In this document: piece by piece, positions 35,800 to 46,022 of the stretch
Numbering within the stretch: position 1 is the stretch's first letter
How the letters are laid out: the number at the start of each line of letters is the position of its first letter
Assembly (NCBI GenBank): GCA_000827325.1
Contig: KN832876.1
Location: forward strand, 868,001-932,000
Length of the DNA stretch: 64,000 bases
Direction: 5' to 3'
Origin: Oidiodendron maius Zn
Taxonomy: Eukaryota > Ascomycota > Leotiomycetes > Myxotrichaceae
Made by a program: the position numbers and the translations under genes
The notes under the pieces: model-generated
Told to the model about the DNA's origin: nothing
The model's database searches: none
What the model saw: the letters and a program-made list of their open reading frames with translations, nothing else

Positions 35800-35810
35800 A
35801 GACTCATAAC
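35800..35810 (-). other. half-tRNA-type primer-binding site
   Basis: Directly inside the 5' LTR the minus strand reads GTTATGAGTC. This is complementary to GACTCATAAC, the anticodon-arm sequence of initiator methionine tRNA. Drosophila copia is known to prime from an internal (half) initiator-tRNA fragment rather than the tRNA 3' end. The match here is short (10 bases), so this is inference supported by position. Confidence 0.6.
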
Positions 35811-36094
35811 TGTTGCATCAAGTGGGGCTTAGTGTAGGTGCACGTGATAGGCTCGTATTTTCAGGTAATGATGCTCTATCTTTTATAAGGGTGGGTTCAA
35901 CCACCACCTTTATACTTCATGACAGGACTAGAATTCCAAATACAGTCTCAAATAACTCAAATCAAGTGGTTTCAGCATCCTTAACATGTACTCCTTCACA
36001 CAGTCTATAATATTAGTATTCAGAGTTCAAGTATCATCATTTGAGTTGGTTTACTCAGCACCGAAACTGGACTAGCTTCCGGGATACCGCAACA
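35811..36094 (-). repeat. right LTR (transcriptional 5' LTR), mostly spared by RIP
   Basis: 284 bp with perfect terminal inverted hexamers (TGTTGC...GCAACA). Compared with the left LTR it keeps C and G at 18 of the 20 differing sites and has A instead of G at only two (7th and 10th bases). The adjoining leader (about 35640-35810) also keeps CG and CA dinucleotides. Confidence 0.95.
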
Positions 36095-36099
36095 CAAGC
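36095..36099. repeat. target-site duplication, right copy (CAAGC)
   Basis: Matches 30496-30500 exactly and marks the integration site. Confidence 0.9.
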
Positions 36100-36214
36100 T
36101 TTATACACCAGTCATTGTGGTTCAACACAACCTATCTTTTGAGATGGGACGGCACTGCTACCTGGACGAACGACTTCCCATAAATTTATCTACTCTTTAA
36201 TCACGGTAAATATA

Positions 36215-36817
36215 TCATGTCTCAATATAATCTTCCGTTCCTCTCTGCAGCTGCTCCTCGGTGGCATACTTCTCTAAGAGCTCCTTCTTCTTAGCCGCTA
36301 TGTCCTTGCCCTTCGCGGCATACAGTTGATCCATGTGGGCCTTCACCGCGCCGACCTGGTTGGTATTCGTGAGCTCTGAGAGAATGGCCAGAAACATCAT
36401 GTTGTCCTCGTTGGCCACACCAAATTCTTGATACGTTCCGTCTCTCTGGGTCCCCCGCATGATTAACATGGCGCGTTCAAAGTCCAAGTTGCCGGGCTCG
36501 AATGTTGCCGTCGTGTTCGCTGCTACATCTCCTACTTTGAACGTGTGGAGCTGTCCAATGGGAACCGTGAGGGACTCGCCCGCTTGAAGTTCGTGTGCTT
36601 GGAGAGACTCCTCCATTCCATCAGGGGACGTATAAAGGGTCAAGCTGCCGCTCACCAGTGTGAAGGTCTCTGCGAAGAGTGTATGGAAGTGAGCAGGTGT
36701 GGTGGCTCCTGGAGCAAGGATCGAAGACAGAACAGTTCGCTCGCCATTGTTAGAGAGAGCCGACGTAACGATAGAGGGGACTTTGTCTGCCATGATGTTC
36801 GGATTGGAAATCGTCAA
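36215..36817 (-). CDS. cupin-domain protein
   Basis: This single exon encodes 200 aa. Residues about 35-110 form a cupin_2 barrel: GATTPAHFHTLFAETFTLVSG carries the His-x-His and Glu of motif 1, and GESLTVPIGQLHTFKV gives motif 2 with its His. The metal-binding set is therefore present, consistent with a small-molecule-binding or dioxygenase/isomerase-like cupin. The C-terminal 80 residues are helical and Lys/Glu-rich. An alternative start at the second Met (residue 9) is equally possible. Its 3' end lies about 120 bases from the copia element, which is read in the same direction. The substrate is unknown. Confidence 0.75.
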   Translation of the reverse strand: MTISNPNIMADKVPSIVTSALSNNGERTVLSSILAPGATTPAHFHTLFAETFTLVSGSLTLYTSPDGMEESLQAHELQAGESLTVPIGQLHTFKVGDVAANTTATFEPGNLDFERAMLIMRGTQRDGTYQEFGVANEDNMMFLAILSELTNTNQVGAVKAHMDQLYAAKGKDIAAKKKELLEKYATEEQLQRGTEDYIET

Positions 36818-37639
36818 GAAGAGAGGGATTTTAAGGTTATTGATAGGCTAGCACAGCTCTGTGATGAGGTGGATTGATGGGAAGCGTTCTGAACATTGAA
36901 CTATAGGGAGAACTGGCTGAATATATATTATGGGATCACTTATGGTTTACGAATACAGAAGAGAAATTCCAGCAAATACCGTATTCCGGAATCAAGTTTC
37001 CCATCACCCTATAGATATATCTTAGATCACGAACCAGAACGACAAAGGAATTCATAAGAATAGACCCCTAATTGGTGATTTCCCGCCACAGGCCATTTAA
37101 GCGTACGGTAGGTTTTCGCCGCCAAAGCTTGGCCTCAGACCGCCATCCTACATAAGGTTGGCAGTCTAAAGGGCTAGCCGGATCGGGGCTACTATAGAAT
37201 CGTGAATGGAATCACTCCCTGAGGTTCCACGCTCAAATCCAAGTAAATACCCAAGTAAATACCCCATATTTTGCAGAGTTCGTCTTGGTAATCCATTACT
37301 GACTGATTACCAACCCAGCCACATTTCAATTTAAATCTTAAGGCAGCGTAGGGACCAGCTGGACCGCGTGTATGATTGATCATCTACTAGAAAGATACCT
37401 ATGCATTGAGTTTAGTTAATGGATGTTCCCATATTCTCCGATTTCTTGGGCCCGTGGTATTATGCAATATCCTAACTCCTAGACCAGAATTGCCCTCCCT
37501 CTAAAACAAACTATAACCTTGAAATCTCCGTCTTCCAAGGTTGGCTCTCGAGCAACCTTTTCGCCTTATTTTAAACAGAGCATCCACTATTTGTACAACG
37601 GCATTGAACATATCACTCATACATAACTGATCCAAAAGG
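36818..37639. other. intergenic, no gene seen
   Basis: About 820 bases containing the cupin promoter and the 3' flank of the transporter. There is a small tandem duplication (AAGTAAATACCC, twice at about 37240-37263). Nothing else. Confidence 0.5.
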
Positions 37640-39286
37640 TCATCTCAAGCCGCCAAACATTCTACCCTCCCTTATCTTGCTCGCCATGAACCAAGCACAA
37701 CTAGCCCAGCACATACCAATACCAATCCAACTGTGTGGTGACATCTTGAAACCCGCCATAATCGGCAAAAGGAATGCCGCACGCGGGATGAACAAGAAGG
37801 TCGTTGTAAGCGGACTTGTGGCTCTAGTGAGCGCCATAGTCGCCCAGAAGACTGCCCAACTCCCGCAACCACCGCACAACACCATCAGCCAGTGGAAGAA
37901 TACGTCGAGGATATAGCAGTTTCGAGAAATGTATGTAATCTCGCCCGTTAGGAATGGTAAGGGCAGGAATATCATTATAGAGAGGACAGAAGTGTAGTGT
38001 AGTAGGCGCCAGTAGGCGCGTGATTCCTCTTTTGTACCCGAATGGTCCGGAGGTAAGTTTGCGTTAACGTAGGGATTGTTGATTAGATTGTCGCCCTGCG
38101 GCACGAGTGATGAGAGGAGAACCCTATAAGTCCGCTGCAGTTGCACAGGGTAGAGCGCGACGAAGAATGAAGAGAACACGCCCGTCATAATTGCTTCCCA
38201 AGGAGCGCGGATGTTTGGTGCCGAGATGGCCACGAGAAGGGTGAGGGTCGCAGTTAATGCTGAAGAGATGGTAGACACGGAATGTGACTGCTGAGACAGA
38301 ACAGCCGTGAGAGCCAAGGAGATAGGAATGATCCCAATTCGGGCCAAGACGTATATAGGCATTTGGGCATAGGCAAAGGACAAGTTGCTCAGTGTGACCT
38401 TGGCCACAAAGATAATGGCTGCCGGCAAGACTTGCTTTGCTACCGACCATTCGAATTCAAAGAAACCCCCACCTGCGATGCCACTAAATTTGGTCTGTAG
38501 CGGCCATTTTCTTGGCGTGCCTGGCTCTCTCCCTCGAAATCCTGGACTTATCGACGATAGCAAGGCGCCAGATGGGGCAATCATCCCAGCGACGCCGGCG
38601 TTAGTCAACCAGGGACCAACCCACCGAGTGATATATGCCGAGAGGAGGACAAAAAAATGTGTAATAATCATCTCAAACAGCGTCGTCGTCAGAGGGTAGG
38701 GAAACTTGTACACCCCGGCTATCAACACCATCAGCTTTGTATGTTGCGTGTAATTTTCCTTCAGGTACCCACTCCAAAGAATAATCCGGTTCATGATTGT
38801 AAGTCCTATCTGGCATCCTCCCAGCCAAAACACCAGAACCCCGATGTACAATTGCCATCCTCTGTTGGTCGTAAAGAGCCACTGGCCAAATCCGCCGCCG
38901 TGAACAATTCTTGCCCAACCCGTGAGTTTCGTGCCACCCTGAGACAAAAAAGGCCTTTGGAGGGAATACTGATCTCCCCAGTCATCTTCTTCCTCTGTTT
39001 CCGAGCCCGTATTCGAACTGGGGCGATGTCGCGGCGGAAAGGGGGAAGGAGTTCGCGAGAGATTTATTAGGGGGATAGCATTATTTCGGGGGTCAGGTGA
39101 AGGACTGGAATTTGTGAAAGACATCTTTGAACGAGCGTCTTCGCCGTCCGAATCAATGCTGTCTGTAAAGCTAGCCTTTCGGTACTTCGAGCGAGGGAAT
39201 AGGGATTGCGGTCTGCCAGTCGCAAGGAGATACTGGATAGCAGGCCGAAAAGAATTTGGATTCTCAGTATCCTTTGCAGAAAACAT
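37640..39286 (-). CDS. TPT-domain nucleotide-sugar/triose-phosphate-type transporter
   Basis: This single exon encodes 548 aa. A long polar, Ser/Pro-rich cytosolic N-terminus (about 1-140) precedes ten hydrophobic segments of the drug/metabolite transporter fold. They begin at QLYIGVLVFWLGGCQIGLTIMN and include AKVTLSNLSFAYAQMPIYVLAR (the TPT-like conserved core) and a final TTTFLFIPRAAFLLPI helix. Members of the triose-phosphate/nucleotide-sugar translocator group are antiporters in Golgi or ER membranes; the exact sugar cannot be read here. An insertion between the second and third segments (about 230-280) is unusual. Translation could also start at the Met at residue 55. It is divergent from COX15 with only 256 bases between starts. 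Confidence 0.8.
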   Translation of the reverse strand: MFSAKDTENPNSFRPAIQYLLATGRPQSLFPRSKYRKASFTDSIDSDGEDARSKMSFTNSSPSPDPRNNAIPLINLSRTPSPFPPRHRPSSNTGSETEEEDDWGDQYSLQRPFLSQGGTKLTGWARIVHGGGFGQWLFTTNRGWQLYIGVLVFWLGGCQIGLTIMNRIILWSGYLKENYTQHTKLMVLIAGVYKFPYPLTTTLFEMIITHFFVLLSAYITRWVGPWLTNAGVAGMIAPSGALLSSISPGFRGREPGTPRKWPLQTKFSGIAGGGFFEFEWSVAKQVLPAAIIFVAKVTLSNLSFAYAQMPIYVLARIGIIPISLALTAVLSQQSHSVSTISSALTATLTLLVAISAPNIRAPWEAIMTGVFSSFFVALYPVQLQRTYRVLLSSLVPQGDNLINNPYVNANLPPDHSGTKEESRAYWRLLHYTSVLSIMIFLPLPFLTGEITYISRNCYILDVFFHWLMVLCGGCGSWAVFWATMALTRATSPLTTTFLFIPRAAFLLPIMAGFKMSPHSWIGIGMCWASCAWFMASKIREGRMFGGLR

Positions 39287-39542
39287 TGGTTTAAGGTCTC
39301 AGCGACGTAACATTCCCATAGGCAGAGGATTGCGTTCAGAAGGACAAACCTATTCGGATCTTGCAACTCCTCAGGTCCCCTTTATCCCCTTCCTGTCCAT
39401 GATTGCGTTGCCTTCGGTACATTCTTTTTCCGATGCCGCAAATATCACATGATTGATTATATAACTGACTACTGTAGTCCAGTCGTGCTGCCATATCCGA
39501 TTGCTCCAAGACAAAGACTATCAGGAAAAGTTATGTCCTGAC
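39287..39542. promoter_or_regulatory. shared promoter of the transporter and COX15
   Basis: The divergent starts are 256 bases apart. No TATA box or CCAAT pair is clearly positioned. The short distance suggests co-regulation or independent constitutive promoters. Confidence 0.5.
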
Positions 39543-41094
39543 ATGGCTTCAATCTTTCACGGCCTTCGCCAGGCAGCCCCTCGGCTGTCTCGAGATCTTT
39601 TTATATGTCGTCAATGCATGAAGCAGTCCCGTTCGGCAATTGGCAGGACCCCGTTTCTTGGGAAGTCGAGGTTCCAAAGAGGAGCTCGATTTAGTAGTAT
39701 CGCCGCTAGTCTTGACAATGCAGCAGGGAGATCTTCTCCATTGGCGTCACTCAGTCAGACAATAGCAGCTCCAAAAGTCGGACATTCGCAGATTGCAGGC
39801 TCTACTAAAGGCTTCTTTCCTGAAACCAGCTCTAAATCGGTAGCATATTGGTTATTGGGAAGTGCTGCCAGCGTTTTTGGAATTGTGATTTTTGGCGGCC
39901 TCACGAGGCTGACTGAATCTGGGTACCTTTTGAAACGATCTCTTCTAAGAATTGAAGCTAATTTTGCATAGTTTGAGTATCACAGAGTGGAAACCCGTCA
40001 CCGGATCTCTCCCGCCCCTTTCAGCAGATGATTGGCAATCCGAATTCGATAAATACCGACTCTCCCCTGAATTTAAGCAGTTGAATCCTCACATGACGCT
40101 CGAGGAGTTTAAGAAGATCTATTATATGGAATGGGGCCATCGTTTGTGGGGCAGAATCGTGGGACTTACGTTTGTCATCCCTGCAGTGGTCTTCGTTGCC
40201 AGGCGGAAAGTATCAGCGCATATGTCGTTACGATTACTAGGCATATCGGGATTGATTGGATTCCAAGGAGTTCTAGGTTGGTGGATGGTGAAGTCTGGAC
40301 TAAAAGATGACCTTTTTGCTCCCGGGTCTCATCCCAGAGTAAGCCAGTACCGGTTAACTGCTCATCTCGGAACAGCATTCATCTGCTACCTAGCTATGCT
40401 GTGGAATGGGCTCTCCATCCTTCGCGATGCTAAACTCTTGTCTTCTCCAGCAAAAGGTCATGGGCATCTTCTACGCCTATCTTCTCCAACCTTCTCGGTA
40501 TTTAGGAAATCCGTGGCCGGCCTTGCAATTCTTGTTTTCGCAACTGCTATGTCAGGCGGTCTAGTTGCCGGACTTGATGCAGGCTTGATTTACAATCAAT
40601 TTCCACGAATGGGCGTGGGCTTTACTCCTCCATATTCCGAGCTCTTCTCCAAATTCTACTCAAGGATAGAAGATGGATCAGATATCTGGTGGAGAAATAT
40701 GCTAGAGAATCCGTCTACCGTCCAGCTTGATCATAGGATCCTAGCTACGACCACTTTCACTGCTATTTTGAGCCTTTGGGCCTATTCACGATTTAATCTA
40801 AAAGTCAAAGCGGCGTTGCCTACAGCATGCAGAAAAGGCATGGTTGGCGTTGTACATTTAGCATTCCTCCAAGTTCTACTGGGTATTAGCACACTCATTT
40901 ATCTTGTTCCGACTCCATTGGCTGCTGCACACCAAGCCGGGAGCCTGGCGCTCTTGACCGGTGTCTTAGTCCTTGGGAATAGGACGTGGGTGCCAAAGAG
41001 GACTCTTAAATTGCTGCAGAGTCGGATGAGTTCAGCAAGATCGGCAACGACACCAGGTCTACCTCGAAGAATTGGACTTGGAACTCAATCATGA
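39543..41094 (+). CDS. COX15: COX15, mitochondrial heme A synthase
   Basis: Two exons (39543-39922, 39972-41094) with a 49-nt intron give 500 aa. The enzyme converts heme O to heme A in the mitochondrial inner membrane for cytochrome c oxidase. An Arg/Ser-rich mitochondrial presequence (about 1-60) is followed by a first membrane helix ending GGLTRLTESGLSITEWKPV, the last part being rebuilt by splicing. The four conserved heme-ligand His are visible: MEWGHRLWGR, RLTAHLGTAF, QLDHRILA and AAAHQAGS. The hydrophobic segments fit eight membrane helices. The start was taken at MASIFHGL, as upstream in-frame sequence is not presequence-like. Length agrees with fungal orthologues. Confidence 0.95.
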
Positions 41095-41758
41095 CGGCTC
41101 GGCAAAAGCACCGCCATGGGAGAATACAGGCTCTGTTGGCCGGAGCCACGGTGTTACATATGCTGAGGCAATTAGGCCAGAGCTTACAATGCTGCATGGC
41201 GAAGAAACGCCCATACCTTAGACAAAGTTGAAATCTCACCTCTGTATAATATGTAGCATTATAAACTTACCTATTCAACTCCGTTATGTGATTCTAAGGG
41301 TTATCTCACAACTGTCGCAAAATTCTTTTTTATTCCGCTATCTCTGGTAATAGCAGGTATTCCCTCACACTTAGAGTCTACTGGTCAAAACTGATTATAA
41401 TCCAGCATACAAGTAATCAATCAATATAATCGGGATAGGGAACAATTATTGAGAATACTGTTTAGCAATAAAGGTAACCATGTCCATGTCGAGGTCAGCA
41501 TTTATCGCAACCAGAATGCCAGAGTCGTACTTGCGTCTGGCAATTTTAATAGACTAAAGCAGTGAAGGTTATGCTGAGACAAAATGTTATTACCTTCATA
41601 AAGAGCGTTCTTCAAAAGCCTTGGTTGTTAGACATTCTGAACGATAGTAATTCAAAGGCACCGCACCCGCAACCCTAGATACTTATACCGATAAATTCAC
41701 AAAGCTAAACCACTGGGTATATCTATATCTCTAGGTTCGTCAGCCCGACCGCCCTCTG
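41095..41758. other. convergent intergenic region
   Basis: About 660 AT-rich bases between the 3' ends of COX15 and the P450 gene. No gene was seen; presumably polyadenylation sites of both. Confidence 0.5.
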
Positions 41759-43566
41759 TCAGGAAAGCTGCTTAGATATGGGCTGGACGAGATCTCGCTT
41801 CTGGAACGTCGTTCTGAAACCCAGTTGTCTGATGAACCACGCATTATGGAGTTTCCACTCAAGATCGGGGGATTCAAGTTGGACCTGTCTCCATGTTAGC
41901 CTTTGTGAGTTGGAATTTTAAGCTCTAGAAATTTAACACATACCTCAAAACGCCTCAAGAAAGTCGGAACCAACTTATAAATCTCCAGCAGGCTGATATT
42001 CTTTCCGATGCACGTCCGAGACCCCATCCCAAAATGCAGCATGACGCCTACCATCTCTTTAATGCGCTTTTCCTCCATCTCTCGCTCCTTGTCATCCTCA
42101 ACATATTTGCCCTGTCCCACAAGCCAACGCTCCGGGCGGAAGACCTCAACATCCTCGCCAAAAATTTCCTTCCGGCGATGGATGACCCACGCTGAGCAAC
42201 CGACTATCGTGCCTCCTTTTACAAACTCCCCCGCGATATCTGCACCTTGTGGTGGCACGACGCGTTCGAGGGGAAGGCCGGCCGCCGGATGCAGGCGGAA
42301 GGACTCCTTAACGCAAGCATCTAGATAAGGTAAACCCTGACTCTCTGCATATGTCACCACTCCATACTTGTTATCTTTGAAATGACCGTTTCTCGCATTC
42401 GTGTCCAATTCGTTCAGGAGAATTTGCATGCACCTTGGATTCTTTAATAAGTAGTAAAATACGGCAGAAAGGCTTATGGCGGTCGTTTCGCTGCCCGCAA
42501 ATGCCATGCTAACAGCCATGGTCGTGACGAGAGTGTCGGTCATGAACTCCGGGTGGTTAGTCTTGGCTTGGATGAATTTGGACAGGAGGTCAGGCTGCGT
42601 AGGTGGGAATGAGGCAGTGGTTTCTGTGGAAGAGGGATCCTTTCGTAAGCGCTCGCGCATGCGGTCTTGGGCAAAGCGTGCCACAGGGAAGGTTGCGTCA
42701 ATGAGTCCATACGTTGATGCGAGTAGATACAGTGGATTTTTGAGGAATAGTAGATCGAGTATTGGTATTTGTCCAATCTTTAGAGTGTCAGTAAATCCGC
42801 CATACTTCTACCGTAAAAGATCAGCAGAATGGAAGTAGTACCGGGCCAACATAGTCGAACAGGCCAGCAATATAATCTATTATCCCGTCGATGTCTCTAT
42901 TTTCTTCCAGAAATCCGTGTCTCTTGCTATAGGTTATCTCTCCGATAACATCAAAGGCATAAAACTGTAGCCAGCGAGAAAAGTTACAGCCGTGCCCAGA
43001 ATCTGCGTAAATTTTTTCGGTCTGCGACAGGAAGAGTTCTGTAGTAGAATCAACAAACGGCTCATACTGAATTAAGGTCGACATAGAGAAAGCAGAGTTG
43101 ACACATCGTCGTAATTGGGAGTGAGATCGCTCTGAAGTCGTGCTGAATAGACTGGGCAGCCTTTGTCCCTTGGCCACGGATTGTTGTACAGGATAGAATT
43201 CGGACTGTAAACATGATTGGCATTAAGCATCTTTCACACCTAGAAATAGCGCGCCAGTACCTTGATGAAGCCTTTATTAAGTCCATAAATAGTCTTCAAA
43301 GCCTTTGGGTTAGCGAAAGAAAGGGCATTCGGCCCCAACCGCACCACATCTCCATGCTTAGCATGTAGTTTGATATGTGTGACTTCTGGTCTACGTCTGT
43401 AAACATCCCAAAATCTCCACCAGTCTGTCAAGGACGCGAAGAGAGGTCCAGGGTATTTGTTTAATCCTCGGTTAAATCGATTCTTGAGCAGATAGGAGAC
43501 AAAGATGACGAGCAAAGCAGTTGGCCAGTGACGAATAAGAACGTCAGTAAAAGATTCCCCTGCCAT
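41759..43566 (-). CDS. microsomal cytochrome P450
   Basis: Four exons (43566-43261, 43204-42842, 42777-41944, 41884-41759) join in frame to 542 aa. The N-terminus has a membrane anchor (ALLVIFVSYLL) and the proline hinge YPGP. The I-helix has AFAGSETTA (about 314-322), the K-helix KESFRLHP with the ExxR pair (about 379), FRPERW, and the heme-binding loop HFGMGSRTCIGK (about 466-478) with the Cys ligand. The overall look is of the pisatin-demethylase-like group of fungal P450s, which oxidise aromatic or plant-derived compounds; the substrate is inference. In the second intron I used the AAAG acceptor after a TACTGAC branch site, because it gives GPIGQIPILD; an earlier TAG would leave a 34-nt intron. 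No reductase is nearby, as usual. Confidence 0.9.
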
Positions 43567-45350
43567 TATTAGGGGAATATAGTCACAAAAGAAGACAGTA
43601 ACACGGTTGTACTATGAAGATTGTTTGAATCGTGTCCTTCCGGCAGTGGTATCCAGCCGACGACGACTAGTTGACAGCTAACCCACGCCAGCATAGACGG
43701 AATATGTAAAGAAGACTTTAAGACTTGAGACAAATTCAAGAGAGAAGGGGAGAATACATATTGATCAACGTATCCGCCGCACGGACAAGGAAGGAGCCTA
43801 GCGCCTTCTCGCTGCATGGAATATTTCCTTCCTACTACCATACGAGAAGCCAGATCTATTCTGCAACTCGCTTGGAAAGTAACAGGGAGCTGCCGGATCC
43901 AAAGGCATGCCAGCAGAGCCAAGCCTGCATTTGTACGGCATTAGGGCCGCGGTTACGCAGGCGTCATGGACTTCGGCAGATGCCCTCGGATGAGATTTTC
44001 AATTTGACAACAGCGAGAAGGACAGGAGATAGCATATCCAACGCTATGTCGCCGGACAAGAGCCTGGCGAAGCCTCCGAGGCCGAGACCGAGAGACGCTG
44101 GAAAGGTGGGCAAACCCCGCCATCTAGGGCTGATCTGGATAGCGTCAAGGGTCTGACAGGTCCCAATGACGGCCCCAGATGCCCCTGGACACTGGCGATC
44201 CTGATCCATCGCACTTGGGTGTGGTCTCGAAGGCGCAGTTTTTGTAGGTGGTCCGGATAGCATTCTCTCTCATCTGCCGAACTTGGCGCTGGTCAATCAC
44301 CAAATTCAACGTCACGAGTGGTGGTAATGGCGTACGTAAGATCCACTGGGAAAATGAGATGTGCGTGCTGGCACTCGGGGAAACACCCTTCCGCAGAGCA
44401 TTCCGGAATGGGTTGCCGCTGACGGCCCACCTCGTTGTGTTACCTCCTTTTCCCAATACTCCACGTCCCTACTGAATGGTCTCGAGCAGGAAGAGTCGAA
44501 GTATGCAATCGATTGAGTAGGCAAAGCGTGGAGCAGAATGGCTGCGCTTTGTAGGCATCTGATATTAGTATTGGTCTGTTCGGTGGAGGTACCTTTCTTC
44601 CTTGTCAGAGAGATGATTTAGGTGTTGTTATCACCGGATGATCTTAACCTAGCCGAGGTTTTGTCCTAACACTACGTTTCTGCCGCCCGCGTCGCGTCGT
44701 CTATGATTACTTCATACGGGGTTATCCATTCGCATGCCTGCAAAAGCATTCGCATGCCTGCAAAAGCATTCGCATGGTAACAGGTCCCTACTGTATCTCG
44801 TCTTTTGTAATGTCGTTGCGGCGAAAATGGTCAATCCAGCCCCATCCACCTTCCCCCCCCTCCCCGAGCCGCGCTCTACCAACCTCCTTTCCGCTCCCTG
44901 TACTTCTCTTTCTGTATCTAAAATGGTTCAAACTCAGAAGTCGACTTCAACATCGGTTAAGGGTTTATATCTCGTACTTTAGAGTTCGTTGGTATTTTGA
45001 GCCTTTGGGATCTCGTATGGAAGTGTAGTAATTAATTTCTCTGAACTGTAAAATGTCTTATATGCTCAGATATCTACGCACATAATTGCCTATTCCACCC
45101 ACGGGATGGCCCGGGTACCCTAGGACTTTCTGGAGCCGAAGCTATGAAACTGTGGTCTTTGGGGGTCTTTCAGTCGATGCTCGCGAGCTGGGGTATTATA
45201 TTAATATCTATCAGATGAGAAAAGAACGTTCTGGGGTAGCACAACACGGCTGAATGCCTGCGATGAAAACATCCCGGCGGGAATCGGAAGCTAGAAGGAA
45301 AGACAAGTTTCGCAGCAGAGAAAAAAAAAGATCAACATCAAGCCCGTCCC
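43567..45350. other. intergenic, one short tandem repeat
   Basis: About 1.8 kb upstream of the P450 and downstream of the SLATT gene. No supported gene. A 20-bp unit is repeated 2.5 times at 44727-44776, listed separately. Confidence 0.5.
44727..44776. repeat. 20-bp tandem repeat, 2.5 copies
   Basis: The unit CATTCGCATGCCTGCAAAAG occurs twice perfectly and then for ten more bases. Each unit contains GCATGC, a palindromic hexamer. Confidence 0.9.
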
Positions 45351-46022
45351 TTACTTGTCAACTTCCTTCCCTTTCCCATTGCCATTCTCCGTAGGCTCAC
45401 TCGAGATTAGGTCCACTTGCTTCGGGAAACTGGGCCTCGTCTGCAGCTCACCCTCAGGCTGATGCCCATAGCTGTCCGGCCGGTTCATCTCAGCTGTATC
45501 CCTCGCGGCATTGAACTTCAAGAAGACCTTCTGGACGGCATCATCCACCTCCTCGAGCGTCAAGGTGTCCCCGGCCAGGACCAGCCTCGCCTCCGTCTCC
45601 TCGATGTAATCCTGCACCTTGCGCATCTCGAACTGGTCCTTGCGAAGCCGATCCGGCAAGCCCTGACCCTTCAGCAATGCTAGAATGCCTGCTATGCTGG
45701 TATTCGTGATACCGAGGAGGGTGATCGCAGTGGGGTGTAGTTTGGCTAGTGGACCGAGCGCGGTGAGCGCAGCGCCGATGACGATCTGGGCGCCTAGGGA
45801 GATGTACATGACGGCATCGGTAAGGTAATATGCTCGACTTCGTCGTCGCTGGTTGGCGATGATCTCCTTGTAGAGACCCCGTGCGCCGAGTCGAGCGGAC
45901 TCAAGGTCGCCGTTTTCTTCAAGGACAACATTGATCCCTATAGCTTGGCGGAACTTCCTGAGGTTGTCACTCTCGCCTTCATGAGGGTCGGCGTGCAGAA
46001 GGGGGGTATGCTCGTCCGTCAT
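45351..46022 (-). CDS. SLATT-fungal domain 2TM protein
   Basis: This single exon encodes 223 aa. The polar N-terminus (about 1-60) leads into GLYKEIIANQRRRSRAYYLTDAV, then two hydrophobic segments (about 71-90 and 99-117) separated by a short loop (LGPLAKLHP), then a long amphipathic helix (LRKDQFEMRKVQDYIEETEA) and a variable acidic tail. This is the pattern of the SMODS- and SLOG-associating 2TM effector family, fungal version. Prokaryotic SLATT proteins are thought to be pore-forming effectors of anti-phage nucleotide-signalling systems. The fungal members have no established function. No nucleotidyltransferase or SLOG gene is adjacent here. Confidence 0.75.
   Translation of the reverse strand: MTDEHTPLLHADPHEGESDNLRKFRQAIGINVVLEENGDLESARLGARGLYKEIIANQRRRSRAYYLTDAVMYISLGAQIVIGAALTALGPLAKLHPTAITLLGITNTSIAGILALLKGQGLPDRLRKDQFEMRKVQDYIEETEARLVLAGDTLTLEEVDDAVQKVFLKFNAARDTAEMNRPDSYGHQPEGELQTRPSFPKQVDLISSEPTENGNGKGKEVDK

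Larger units (their letters stand above)
30501..36094 (-). mobile_element. complete RIP-inactivated Ty1/copia LTR retrotransposon
   Basis: This 5594-bp element is bounded by 284-bp LTRs and a 5-bp target-site duplication. Orientation is minus, shown by three independent signs: reverse-transcriptase, RNase H and integrase remnants read on the minus strand, a primer-binding-like site inside the right LTR, and a polypurine tract inside the left LTR. Domain order on the minus strand (integrase about 33.8 kb, RT about 31.6-32.0 kb, RNase H about 31.1-31.2 kb) is the copia order. The interior is extremely AT-rich and depleted of CA, TG and CG, with Gln and Trp codons turned into stops, the classic RIP result. 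No intact gag or pol remains. It is inserted about 120 bases beyond the stop codon of the cupin gene, on the same strand. Confidence 0.95.

Noticed and set aside
42778-42841. 34-nt version of the second P450 intron ending GGTAG
   Set aside because: Shorter than any other intron here and inserts residues absent from the family; the acceptor 30 bases later follows a TACTGAC branch site.
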